Origin: Aliiglaciecola lipolytica E3
GTDB taxonomy: Bacteria > Pseudomonadota > Gammaproteobacteria > Enterobacterales > Alteromonadaceae
DNA: 64,000 nt
Assembly (NCBI RefSeq): GCF_000314975.1
Contig: NZ_BAEN01000049.1
Span: 62,001 to 126,000 of the forward strand
Reading direction: 5' to 3'
The position numbers and the translations under genes were made by a program. The notes below the pieces were generated by a model. It searched no databases, was not told where the DNA came from, and was given only the letters and a program-made list of their open reading frames with translations. Below, in pieces: positions 37,615 through 46,479 of the stretch; positions within the stretch are counted from its first letter, which is position 1, and every line of letters begins with the position of its first letter.

Positions 37615-37704
37615 GGGGCAGGCTGCAACATTGAAGAATGATTAAAAATTGAAGAAAAGAAAACGGTCGGATTGCAAAATGTGGGGGCAGGCTGCAACCG
37701 ACCG
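37615..37704 (+). repeat. 15-bp direct repeat, second copy inside a hairpin
   Basis: GGGGCAGGCTGCAAC occurs at 37615-37629 and 37684-37698. The second copy forms the 3' side of a hairpin at 37664-37704, with stem CGGTCGG/CCGACCG and inner TTGCA/TGCAA. Confidence 0.6.
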
Positions 37705-37934
37705 AAGAAGGAAAGTTTTACTATAACAACTAGTTAACTCACGCTGTACATAAGCGGGTGAACTCTCATTCCATTGCAAAGCTAGACGCTTTTTTAATGG
37801 GCAGTCGACTGGCAGAAAAGACGCCAGGAGGTAGTGAGAGGTATTGAGGTATAGGCCATCAATTCCACCCGTCGACCTGAGCTTTCGCTCTCGCTTTTTG
37901 TACAGCTTTGTCAAACGTAATTGCTTGGCAAAAC

Positions 37935-37958
37935 TGTCAGTCAGATTAATGACTGACA
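37935..37958. promoter_or_regulatory. 9-bp palindrome upstream of flagellin 3
   Basis: TGTCAGTCA, GATTAA, TGACTGACA is a perfect inverted repeat about 115 bases before flagellin 3. There is no T tract after it, so an operator-like role is more likely than termination. Confidence 0.45.
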
Positions 37959-38071
37959 TTAGAACTTAAGCATCATGTGTGCCAAAGTTTTAATCACCTG
38001 AGTTATCTACTGTTCTATGTCGTAAAACTACTATTAAACAATAGGTTAAATATAGCGTAGGAGTGTGGGTA

Positions 38072-38902
38072 ATGAGCTTATTTGTAAATACAAATATTTC
38101 ATCTATTAATGCCAAGCGGCAATTGATTACCACTAATAATGATCTTAGTACCGCATTTGAGCGTCTTTCATCCGGTTTCAGAATTAATGGGGCTGATGAT
38201 GATGCTGCTGGATTGCAAATTTCCAATCGCTTAACCACCCAGATTATGGGCTTAGATATGGCGGTTCGAAATGCGAATGATGGAATCTCATTAGCGCAAA
38301 CGGCCGATGGGGCACTCGCTGAAACCACAGTAGCCTTGCAACGAATTCGAGTTTTAGCAGTACAGTCGCAAAATGGTATTAATAACTCCGCAGACCGGTT
38401 AGCGCTTCAAAAAGAAGTGTCGGCGTTGAAAACTGAAATCAGTAGAATTGCCAGTTATAGCCAGTTCGGTGGAGTGAATATACTGGATGGCATTTATTCC
38501 TCGAAGTTTTTAGTGGGTGCAAATGCCGGACAAACTATCAGTGTAAATATTTCTCGTTCTGGTGGATTCGGTACTTCTGGTTTATTTGGAGGGTACAACC
38601 TTTCGGTTATTACAGAAGCACAAGCATCAAGTGCACTAACTCGCATTATTGAGGCAATATCAATAGTGGACGCAAAACGCGCAGATTTGGGAGCCATTCA
38701 AAACCGTTTCCAATCCACTATTCGTAATTTAAGTAATATCTCTGAAAATGTCTCAGCGGCAAGATCACGTATTCGAGATACAGACTTTGCCACCGAAACG
38801 GCAAGTCTTACCCGTTCCCAAATATTGCAGCAAGCAAATTTAACCGTTTTGTCCCAGGCGAACCAACGCCCGCAGGCAGCACTGCAATTGCTTGGAGGTT
38901 AG
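38072..38902 (+). CDS. Flagellin 3 (type B)
   Basis: A 276-residue D0/D1 flagellin beginning MSLFVNTNISSINAKRQLITTNNDLSTAFERLSSG, with [10 protein letters not shown] in place of the common KDDAAG. The variable segment is SGLFGGYNLSVITEAQASSAL. It ends RPQAALQLLGG. The ATG at 38072 is chosen because TAGGAG lies upstream; an in-frame GTG at 38063 overlaps that site. No good sigma-28 box is seen before it, unlike the other three flagellins. Confidence 0.94.
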   Translation: MSLFVNTNISSINAKRQLITTNNDLSTAFERLSSGFRINGADDDAAGLQISNRLTTQIMGLDMAVRNANDGISLAQTADGALAETTVALQRIRVLAVQSQNGINNSADRLALQKEVSALKTEISRIASYSQFGGVNILDGIYSSKFLVGANAGQTISVNISRSGGFGTSGLFGGYNLSVITEAQASSALTRIIEAISIVDAKRADLGAIQNRFQSTIRNLSNISENVSAARSRIRDTDFATETASLTRSQILQQANLTVLSQANQRPQAALQLLGG

Positions 38903-39027
38903 AGTGGATAAAGTATTTCTGAGGGTAGGAAATGAGAGGCCAACCCTAAGACGCTAAGGGATAGCGTCTAGTAAAACCCAGGGATGGCGGTGGTTACGGC
39001 ACCACCTAAATAAAAAGCCGACTAACA

Positions 39028-39159
39028 GGACTGAGAGTGTAGAAGTTTGGTTGAGAGGCCAGTATTCATTCTCTAACCCTGCCAGCCGGACAGAAACAGT
39101 ATTTGCTCGTACTCCTAACGTGAGCAAGTTGGCCAGGTCATTTGATCTGGCCTTTTTTT
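39028..39159 (+). pseudogene. Orphan flagellin leader plus terminator (deleted flagellin)
   Basis: GGACTGAGAGTGTAGAAG at 39028-39045 differs by one base from the sequence holding the flagellin 1 ribosome binding site. About 60 bases later comes a hairpin TTGCTC/GAGCAA containing the same CTCCTAACGTGAG as the flagellin 1 3' end, then a strong terminator GGCCAGGT/ATCTGGCC followed by seven T (39131-39159). The coding body is missing. I read this as the scar of a lost flagellin gene or a remnant left by recombination between copies. Confidence 0.5.
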
Positions 39160-39424
39160 ATTCTTGTATGCCAGAATCTTGGCTTTGCTTGTTCGCTGCA
39201 CGCTTTCGTAAAATTATTAGCAAACGCTGTGCCAATTAAATGTACTTCCTAAAAGTAGCTAGTAGACAGCATTCCTTAAACGCTGTTCATGTATTTTTAA
39301 GATATCTGAAAATGTCCCTTAAACATCATTATTTTTTTAAATTAATTTTAGGTATTTTTGCATTAATTTAAAAATTCCTTATTTATCAACAAGATAAAAT
39401 TCGCAAAAAAAATGCAAAAAAAAC

Positions 39425-39451
39425 TAAAGAATATCAAGTTGGGGTCGATAA
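39425..39451 (+). promoter_or_regulatory. Sigma-28 promoter of flagellin 4
   Basis: TAAA, 15 bases beginning with G, then GTCGATAA matches seven of eight -10 bases at perfect spacing. It is the best flagellin promoter in the cluster and sits about 160 bases before the ATG. Confidence 0.8.
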
Positions 39452-39612
39452 CCTTAGTTGAGGGGAATTCTAAGTAAAGAATTTTTAATTTGAAAATAGG
39501 TAGAGGTGCCGATTTTCAAAAAAAGTGAGGTGGCTAGAAAGATTCATTTCTTAATAGTCAAAATTGAGGCGAATTACCTTATCAGTTAATAGGTAGTTCT
39601 CAGGAGGTAAAT

Positions 39613-40437
39613 ATGGGTTTATTTGTAAATACCAACGTTTCGTCTTTGAATGCTCAACGTCAGTTGTTTGATTCAGGGCAAGCGCTAAGCACATCTTTCG
39701 AAAGATTATCGTCTGGATTTCGTATCAACCGAGCTGCAGATGATGCGGCTGGTCTACAAATCTCAGATCGTTTAACCACTCAGGTACAAGGCTTGAATCA
39801 AGCTGTACGTAATGCAAACGATGCAATTTCTTTAGCGCAGACGGCTGAAGGTGCATTAGGTGAGGTAACCAACTCGTTGCAACGTATTCGTACGCTGGCA
39901 GTACAATCTCAAAATGGTATTAATACTTCAGCTGACCGTTTGGCTCTGCAAAAAGAAGTGTCTGCATTGAAAACGGAAATTTCACGTATCTCAACAGATT
40001 CGCAGTTTGCTGGTGTAGATATTCTAACCGGTTCATTTTCTGCTGCATTCCTAGTAGGTGCAAATGGCGGACAAACTATTTCTGTTAACTTATCTCGTTC
40101 AGGCGGATATGGTTCATCAGGACTAAGTATCGGTTCGTTGACAGTAGCAACCACTGCTGGAGCATCTGCAGCACTAACATCGATTGATAATGCAATTTCA
40201 ACGGTGGGTGGTGTGAGAGCTGATTTGGGTGCGCTACAAAACCGTTTCCAATCTACTATTAGAAACTTGAGCAACATTTCAGAAAACATCGCAGGTGCAC
40301 GTTCACGAATTCGTGATACGGACTTTGCTACTGAAACTGCAGAACTAACCCGTAATCAGATCGTCCAACAGGCATCTTTGTCTGTACTTAGCCAGGCAAA
40401 CCAACGACCTCAGTCGGCGTTGTCTTTGCTAGGATAA
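39613..40437 (+). CDS. Flagellin 4 (type A)
   Basis: A 274-residue D0/D1 flagellin nearly identical to flagellin 1 in both terminal domains ([31 protein letters not shown]). The central segment [20 protein letters not shown] is again Ser/Thr-rich but different. The ribosome binding site CAGGAGG and the sigma-28 promoter are the strongest of the set, so this may be the major subunit. It lies directly before flaG-fliD-fliS. Confidence 0.95.
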   Translation: MGLFVNTNVSSLNAQRQLFDSGQALSTSFERLSSGFRINRAADDAAGLQISDRLTTQVQGLNQAVRNANDAISLAQTAEGALGEVTNSLQRIRTLAVQSQNGINTSADRLALQKEVSALKTEISRISTDSQFAGVDILTGSFSAAFLVGANGGQTISVNLSRSGGYGSSGLSIGSLTVATTAGASAALTSIDNAISTVGGVRADLGALQNRFQSTIRNLSNISENIAGARSRIRDTDFATETAELTRNQIVQQASLSVLSQANQRPQSALSLLG

Positions 40438-40474
40438 TTTGATTAACTTTTACGGTTAGTCTAACAATGATAAT

Positions 40475-40500
40475 GCCACTATACTTTGATAGTTAGTGGC
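40475..40500 (+). terminator. Hairpin after flagellin 4
   Basis: GCCACTA/TAGTGGC with an inner ACT/AGT pairing, followed by AAATTGCTTTT. The T tract is poor, so termination may be partial and allow some flaG read-through. Confidence 0.5.
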
Positions 40501-40526
40501 AAATTGCTTTTAAGTGGAGGTGGAAG

Positions 40527-40952
40527 ATGGATGTCAATTTTTCACAGTATGGCCAGAATTTTGCACAGCAAGAAGCTGTCGCGCCGGTTTCTGTAAATGT
40601 TACTGAACAGAGCTTGCTCAAAAGTGAACAAAAAGTCGCTACAGAACAGCTCCAAAACGGTCAAGAAAAAGAAAGGCAAGCCGATAACAATGCATCAAAC
40701 AATGAAAGTTCATTGAACATTGAGAGTGCGGTTAGCGAAATCAGTGATTTTCTACAGGCAACTAATCGTCAATTGTCGTTTTCTGTTGATGAAAAAAGTG
40801 AACGACAAGTAGTGAAAGTAACAGATTCGGAATCAGGAGAAGTGATCCGTCAGATTCCATCTGAAGAAGTGTTGGCTTTGTCTGAGAGAATTAAAGAACT
40901 CCAATCTGACGTTGGAAGCGCAGTGGGAGTATTGTTAAACAAACAAGCTTAA
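40527..40952 (+). CDS. flaG: FlaG family flagellar protein
   Basis: FlaG proteins affect filament length in polar flagellates, possibly by binding flagellin or the cap; the mechanism is poorly known. The N-terminal 70 residues are polar and disordered. The C-terminal half carries the family signature: LSFSVDEKSERQVVKVTDSESGEVIRQIPSEEVLALSERIKEL. Length 141 is normal. GGAGGTGG precedes the ATG. It is followed by fliD after 21 bases. Confidence 0.92.
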   Translation: MDVNFSQYGQNFAQQEAVAPVSVNVTEQSLLKSEQKVATEQLQNGQEKERQADNNASNNESSLNIESAVSEISDFLQATNRQLSFSVDEKSERQVVKVTDSESGEVIRQIPSEEVLALSERIKELQSDVGSAVGVLLNKQA

Positions 40953-40973
40953 TTTTTATTAAAGAGGTTCGTC

Positions 40974-42434
40974 ATGACAATCCAATCATTGGGTGTCGGT
41001 TCAGGGTTGGCGTTAGATGATTTAGTAACTCAGCTAATCGCTGCTGAAAGAGCGCCTAAACAAACTCGTTTAGATGAAAAAGAAGAAACTTTAGATTCGC
41101 AGATTTCGGGTTTAGGTAAACTCAAATCTAAAATGAGTGATTTCCTCGACACTGTAGATGAGCTAAGAAGCGACAACAATCTACAGGGACGTGAGCCTAC
41201 TATCACTAATCCTGATGAGAGTAACGAACCCTTTACCGCCGAAGCGGCACATAGTGCTGTTAAAGGTGAATACCAAATCGCGGTAACACAACTTGCAAGT
41301 GGCAGTCGTTTAGAAACAGCCAATGCGGTTGATGGCGGCTTTTCGAGTAAAACTGACTCTGTGCTATCTTCAGGTAGTGGCAGTTTGACGTTTAAAATTG
41401 ATAGCACTGGTGACAGCTTTAATATCAACGTTACAGCAGGCCAAACACTTCAACAATTAGCTAATGCGATTAACAGTTCAGATAATAATTTTGGGATTAA
41501 TGCGAGCATTATTGACACCGGAACCGTAAATGGCGGTGCTAAACTGGTGTTTAGCTCCACAACCACTGGCGAAGGTAATGATCTGGTAATTGTTAATAAT
41601 AACGATTTGGCAGATCTTGACCGTGTAGCGACGACCGATTCCACCGAATCTTCAACTTATCTCACTCCTGTGGTAAATGCACAAAACGCTAAAGCCACTA
41701 TTGATGGAATAGAAGTTGAATCAACCACCAATGAATTTGAAAACACGATTTCCAGTGTATCCTTCGAAGCGTCTTCTGTTTCTTCAAAAGACTCATTAGG
41801 AGACTTTCAAACTTCCACGCTTAAAATTGGTTATGACACTGAAGGTTTAGATAAAAAAATTCGTGACTTTGTCGATAACTTCAATGCGCTAGCAAAAGAA
41901 ATTGATACTTTAACTAAATACGGTACATCTGAGCTAGAAGATGACGGTTCGCTGGCTGGTGACTTTATGGCGCGAAGCATTACCTCTGGGTTGTCCAGTA
42001 TTATCGGCTCTAGTGTTGAATCCTCTGCACTTGGTGGCTTGTTTGCGATTGGTGTTGAGCTTAACTCAGATGGCGAATTAGAAATAAGTTCAAACGATGA
42101 ATTTGGTATTGGTAGTGGTGAGGAACGCTTAAAAGCGTCGCTTGAAGACAACTTTGATGATATAGCTGCTTTATTCACTGATGAAGAAAATGGTATCGCA
42201 TCAAGACTTTATGACTACACCAAAGAATACACAACATTCAGTGGTTTATTGTCTACTCGTGAGCGCTCGATTAAAGACGAAAAAGATCAATTAGCCTCTG
42301 ATAGGGAGCAGTTCGAACTTAGAATGTTAAGCTTTGAACAAATATTACGAGATAAATATTTAAACCTTGACCAAACTGTTGCCAAATTAAATCAAACTGG
42401 CAGCGCGTTATTAGCATCACTAGGTCAGGCTTAA
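40974..42434 (+). CDS. fliD: Filament cap protein FliD (HAP2)
   Basis: FliD caps the filament and folds incoming flagellins. The N-terminal part (LGVGSGLALDDLVTQLIAAERAPKQTRLDEKEETLDSQISGLGKLKS) and the C-terminal part (RLYDYTKEYTTFSGLLSTRERSIKDEKDQL, then MLSFEQILRDKYLNLDQTVAKLNQTGSALLASL) are characteristic. Length 486 is normal. AAAGAGG lies before the ATG. Confidence 0.95.
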   Translation: MTIQSLGVGSGLALDDLVTQLIAAERAPKQTRLDEKEETLDSQISGLGKLKSKMSDFLDTVDELRSDNNLQGREPTITNPDESNEPFTAEAAHSAVKGEYQIAVTQLASGSRLETANAVDGGFSSKTDSVLSSGSGSLTFKIDSTGDSFNINVTAGQTLQQLANAINSSDNNFGINASIIDTGTVNGGAKLVFSSTTTGEGNDLVIVNNNDLADLDRVATTDSTESSTYLTPVVNAQNAKATIDGIEVESTTNEFENTISSVSFEASSVSSKDSLGDFQTSTLKIGYDTEGLDKKIRDFVDNFNALAKEIDTLTKYGTSELEDDGSLAGDFMARSITSGLSSIIGSSVESSALGGLFAIGVELNSDGELEISSNDEFGIGSGEERLKASLEDNFDDIAALFTDEENGIASRLYDYTKEYTTFSGLLSTRERSIKDEKDQLASDREQFELRMLSFEQILRDKYLNLDQTVAKLNQTGSALLASLGQA

Positions 42435-42447
42435 GGAGTAGTAAATT

Positions 42448-42879
42448 ATGGCACTTAAAGGCATCAATGCGTATAAGAAAGGCAATTTGAAACAAGATGT
42501 GGCTTCTGCCGATCCACATAAAATTACGCTAATGTTGATGCAAGGAGCACTAGACAGAATGGCCTATGGAAAGGGCTGTATTGAACGTCGCGATTTCGAA
42601 GGTAAATCAGATCATTTATCTAGAGTATCAGCAATTTTGATGAACTTACGCGACACGTTAGATTTAGATATTGGCAGCGAAGTAAGTCAAAACTTGTTCA
42701 ATTTATATGACTATATGATTCAACGAGTTACGGACGCCAATATTCAGAATGACTTGAACATCATGGATGAAGTGATTAACCTGTTGCTACCAATTAAAAC
42801 TGCCTGGGCGAGTATTCCCGAAGATGCAAAACAACAAGCTTACGAAGCTCAAAGGCAAAAACGTACTGCGGTCGTGTGA
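42448..42879 (+). CDS. fliS: Flagellin export chaperone FliS
   Basis: FliS binds the C-terminal helix of flagellin in the cytoplasm and prevents early polymerisation. The 143-residue helical product has YKKGNLKQDVASADPHKITLMLMQGALDRMAYGKGCIE and NLYDYMIQRVTDANIQNDLNIMDEVINLLLPIKTAWASI, the family pattern. AAGGAG precedes the ATG. The stop overlaps the next gene by 4 bases. Confidence 0.95.
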   Translation: MALKGINAYKKGNLKQDVASADPHKITLMLMQGALDRMAYGKGCIERRDFEGKSDHLSRVSAILMNLRDTLDLDIGSEVSQNLFNLYDYMIQRVTDANIQNDLNIMDEVINLLLPIKTAWASIPEDAKQQAYEAQRQKRTAVV

Positions 42880-43184
42880 ATAAATTAACTCTGAACCATG
42901 AATACACTCCCGATAAACTCTCAGAGATAAATCAACAATTGAAGTCGGTGTTAAGTGCCGACTCTGTTGATGACGCTCAATTAAAATCCCTTATCGACCA
43001 ACGGGATATTATCGTTTCTGAACACCTACAATCGCTAGATGCTGATGCTGAAAAACGATTTGCTGAGTCAGAGCTTAAAGTGAATGAATTGCTTACCCGC
43101 GAGCTAAAAAATCAACTTAAGGACTCGTTGAATCAATTGAGTGGGTTGATCCGGGGACAAAAGAAAGTGGATAAATACAAATAA
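42876..43184 (+). CDS. FliT-like flagellar chaperone
   Basis: The 102-residue product is fully helical and charged (LKSLIDQRDIIVSEHLQSL, LKVNELLTRELKNQLKDSLNQL), ending in a basic tail. Its coupling to fliS (GTG overlapping the TGA) and size fit the FliT/FlaI group, chaperones for FliD that also tune flagellar transcription. Sequence identity in this family is low, so the assignment depends mainly on position. Confidence 0.7.
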   Translation: MNKLTLNHEYTPDKLSEINQQLKSVLSADSVDDAQLKSLIDQRDIIVSEHLQSLDADAEKRFAESELKVNELLTRELKNQLKDSLNQLSGLIRGQKKVDKYK

Positions 43185-43606
43185 AAGTCCAACGTTTACT
43201 CCCTTATCGGCCAATCAAGATTTTTCACTTCAAGACTTAATAGTTTTTTTATTTTCACCTTAATATGCAATATATTTGACAGAAATTAACTTTTATTCAA
43301 ATAGTTAAGCTGTACGGAAAAAAGGTGATTTTTTTGGGAATAAATATTGCTTGGTCAGCATTTAACATCTACCACGTTCAATAGTTTGACGTTTAGGTAT
43401 ATGAAGACCAAACGTTGATGCGTCATCGTTGTGGGTGAGGTAGCAAAACAGTATATTTTTAAATCTACTAGAATGTAGAAGGCCTTATTTGTCTGTACAA
43501 AGCTAAATAGGCGTAGAATTAAAAGCATATATAAGCCAACATACCGTTATAAGCAGAAAAACAGCGTAGTTTTTTGCATGACAACAGATTTAGGTAGATA
43601 AGATAA
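43185..43606 (+). other. AT-rich noncoding stretch before the glycan island
   Basis: No gene seen. It holds a perfect TTGACA at 43276-43281 with only a poor -10 (AAATAG or AATAGT), and an imperfect hairpin ACGTTT-A-GGT / ACC-AAACGT at 43389-43415. GAGGTAGC at 43437 recalls the ops core but lacks the rest. The pseB promoter is presumably here but cannot be fixed by eye. Confidence 0.5.
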
Positions 43607-44605
<999 letters not shown>

Positions 44606-44620
44606 ATATAAGGGAAATAA

Positions 44621-45781
44621 GTGAATAAGCATTCTACTATTCCTTATGGTAAACATTACGTTGACGATCTCGACGTTGCCGCTGTGGTGGATGTTCTTCA
44701 AAACCACTTCTTAACACAGGGAAGTATTGTTCCCAAATTCGAACAGGCGTTACTCGATTACTCCGGTGCTAAATATGCCACTGCTGTGAACAGCGCAACT
44801 TCCGGTTTGCATGTTGCGTGTTTAGCTTTAGGCGTCACTCATGGTGATTGGGTGTGGACCTCACCTATTTCCTTTGTCGCCAGTGCGAACTGCGCTTTGT
44901 ATTGCGGCGCTAAAATTGATTTTGTTGATATTGATGCACAAACAAGAAATATTAGTGTTGAAGCGCTTCAACATAAATTAAGTAACGCTAAGAACGCCAA
45001 TACATTGCCAAAAGCATTAGTGGTTGTACACTTTTCTGGCAGAAGTTGTGACATGCAACAAATTTCGGCCCTATGTAAGCAATATGATGTCAGTATTATT
45101 GAAGATGCTGCGCACGGTTTGGGCGGCAGCTATCAAGGTAAAAAAATAGGTTGCTGTGAATATGCCGATTTAGCCGTACTAAGTTTTCACCCAGTAAAGT
45201 CAATTACAACAGCTGAAGGTGGGGCTGTGTTGAGCAATGATAAAGACTTAGATAAGCGAGTGAAGTTGTTTGCAAAACATGGCGTTACACGTGAGCTTGA
45301 ACAGATGAAAAGCCCATCTGATGGTCCTTGGTATTATCAACAAGTTGAATTAGGCTACAATTATCGTTTAAGTGATTTGCATGCAGCACTTGGCATTTCA
45401 CAGTTGAAAAAGCTGGATGGTTTTATTGAAAAACGTCAATCACTAGCAGAGCGGTATCAGCAACTTTTAAGTCATTTACCGCTCAAATTGCCCCAAATGC
45501 CAATGGACGGACAAAGCGCTTGGCATGTTTATACGGTGGAACTCACAGCGCATCAGCGTGACAGGGTTTACGACGCACTTATCGAGCGTGGAATTGGTGT
45601 CAATGTGCATTATATTCCGATCCATTTGCAGCCTTACTATCAAAATTTGGGATTTTCTAAAGGGGATTTCCCTTTAGCAGAAAAATATTACCAAAATGCG
45701 TTAACTTTGCCTTTATTTCCTAGCATGACAGCCGATGAACAAGACAGAGTTGTACAAGCATTAAATGAGGTATTGTCTTGA
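44621..45781 (+). CDS. pseC: UDP-4-amino-4,6-dideoxy-AltNAc transaminase
   Basis: PseC is the PLP-dependent aminotransferase acting on the PseB product. It is a DegT/DnrJ/EryC1-family member: ATAVNSATSGLHVACLALG, IEDAAHGLGGSYQGKKIG, the PLP lysine in LSFHPVKSITTAEGGAVL, and NYRLSDLHAALGISQLKKLD. Length 386 is normal. The start is GTG with AAGGGAAA upstream. The stop overlaps the pseF start by 4 bases. Confidence 0.95.
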   Translation: MNKHSTIPYGKHYVDDLDVAAVVDVLQNHFLTQGSIVPKFEQALLDYSGAKYATAVNSATSGLHVACLALGVTHGDWVWTSPISFVASANCALYCGAKIDFVDIDAQTRNISVEALQHKLSNAKNANTLPKALVVVHFSGRSCDMQQISALCKQYDVSIIEDAAHGLGGSYQGKKIGCCEYADLAVLSFHPVKSITTAEGGAVLSNDKDLDKRVKLFAKHGVTRELEQMKSPSDGPWYYQQVELGYNYRLSDLHAALGISQLKKLDGFIEKRQSLAERYQQLLSHLPLKLPQMPMDGQSAWHVYTVELTAHQRDRVYDALIERGIGVNVHYIPIHLQPYYQNLGFSKGDFPLAEKYYQNALTLPLFPSMTADEQDRVVQALNEVLS

Positions 45782-46479
45782 ATTTGGCCATTATTCCCGC
45801 ACGCGGAGGTAGCAAACGGATTCCTGGGAAAAATATCCGTCAGTTTGCAGGGAAACCACTAATTGCTTATTCTATTGAGGTCGCGCTGGAATCTGGCTTA
45901 TTTGATAAAATTTGGGTGTCTACGGATTCTCAGGAAGTAGCGGATGTGGCGATTAGCTATGGCGCAGAAGTGCCTTTTCTAAGACCCCATGAATTGTCTA
46001 ATGATATTATTGGGACGCGACCGGTAACGAGTCATGCTATTAAATATTGTATTGAGCATTATCAAAAGCCGGATTACTGTTGCTGTATTTATGCTACAGC
46101 GCCTTTTTTACAGGCCATGTACCTTAAAAAAGGTTTAACACTATTAGAACAAAGCGCAAATAAATCCTTCTCATTCGCGGTTACTTCATTCGCGTTTCCA
46201 ATTCAAAGGGCTATTAGCCTTCATCAAAATAACGTTGCTCCAATGTTCCCAGAAGCGATTAACAAGCGTTCTCAAGATCTAGAAGAAGCATTTCATGACG
46301 CAGGTCAGTTTTATTGGGGTAAGACCGATGACTATTTAACTGACAAACCGATTTTTTCCGAGCATAGTGTTCCCGTTGTTCTACCGCGCCATTTAGTTCA
46401 AGATATTGATACGTTGGAAGATTGGCAACGCGCCGAACTAATGTATCAAGCTTACGTGAGAGGTATGCAAGATGAGTAA
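45778..46479 (+). CDS. pseF: Pseudaminic acid cytidylyltransferase
   Basis: PseF activates pseudaminic acid with CTP to CMP-Pse, the donor for flagellin glycosylation. It belongs to the NeuA/KdsB-type cytidylyltransferases: LAIIPARGGSKRIPGKNI, IWVSTDSQEVADVA, LRPHELSNDIIGTRPVTSHAI, and the late DIDTLEDWQRAELMY. The start is TTG overlapping the pseC stop (TTGA), the only good choice as the sequence begins directly with the conserved strand. Confidence 0.93.
   Translation: MNLAIIPARGGSKRIPGKNIRQFAGKPLIAYSIEVALESGLFDKIWVSTDSQEVADVAISYGAEVPFLRPHELSNDIIGTRPVTSHAIKYCIEHYQKPDYCCCIYATAPFLQAMYLKKGLTLLEQSANKSFSFAVTSFAFPIQRAISLHQNNVAPMFPEAINKRSQDLEEAFHDAGQFYWGKTDDYLTDKPIFSEHSVPVVLPRHLVQDIDTLEDWQRAELMYQAYVRGMQDE

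Larger units (their letters stand above)
37575..38071 (+). other. Noncoding stretch between flagellins 2 and 3
   Basis: About 500 bases without a convincing gene. It holds a 17-codon frame with a GGAG site at 37588-37641, two copies of GGGGCAGGCTGCAAC, a 41-nt hairpin, the motif GCCAGGAGGTAGTGA at 37823 (shared with the flagellin 1 3' region), a 9-bp palindrome and the flagellin 3 leader. A minus-strand frame of 105 codons lacks a ribosome binding site and looks spurious. Confidence 0.6.
38903..39612 (+). other. Noncoding stretch between flagellins 3 and 4
   Basis: About 710 bases. It begins with two tight hairpins (AGACGCTA/TAGCGTCT at 38950-38970 and GGTGGT/ACCACC at 38990-39007), then an orphan flagellin leader and terminator, an AT-rich part, the flagellin 4 sigma-28 promoter and its leader hairpin TTTGAAAAT/ATTTTCAAA at 39489-39520. 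TGAGAGGCCA occurs twice (38933, 39052). The 62-codon plus-strand frame at 39051 crosses the terminator and is not a gene. Confidence 0.65.

Noticed and set aside
37642-37959. 105-codon minus-strand frame between flagellins 2 and 3
   Set aside because: No ribosome binding site, no domain pattern, and it lies across the direct repeats, the hairpin and a palindrome.
39051-39239. 62-codon plus-strand frame between flagellins 3 and 4
   Set aside because: It runs through a strong intrinsic terminator and has no ribosome binding site or recognisable sequence.
43430-43450. ops/JUMPstart-like GAGGTAGC before the glycan island
   Set aside because: Only the GGTAGC core matches; the rest of the RfaH-recruiting element is absent.
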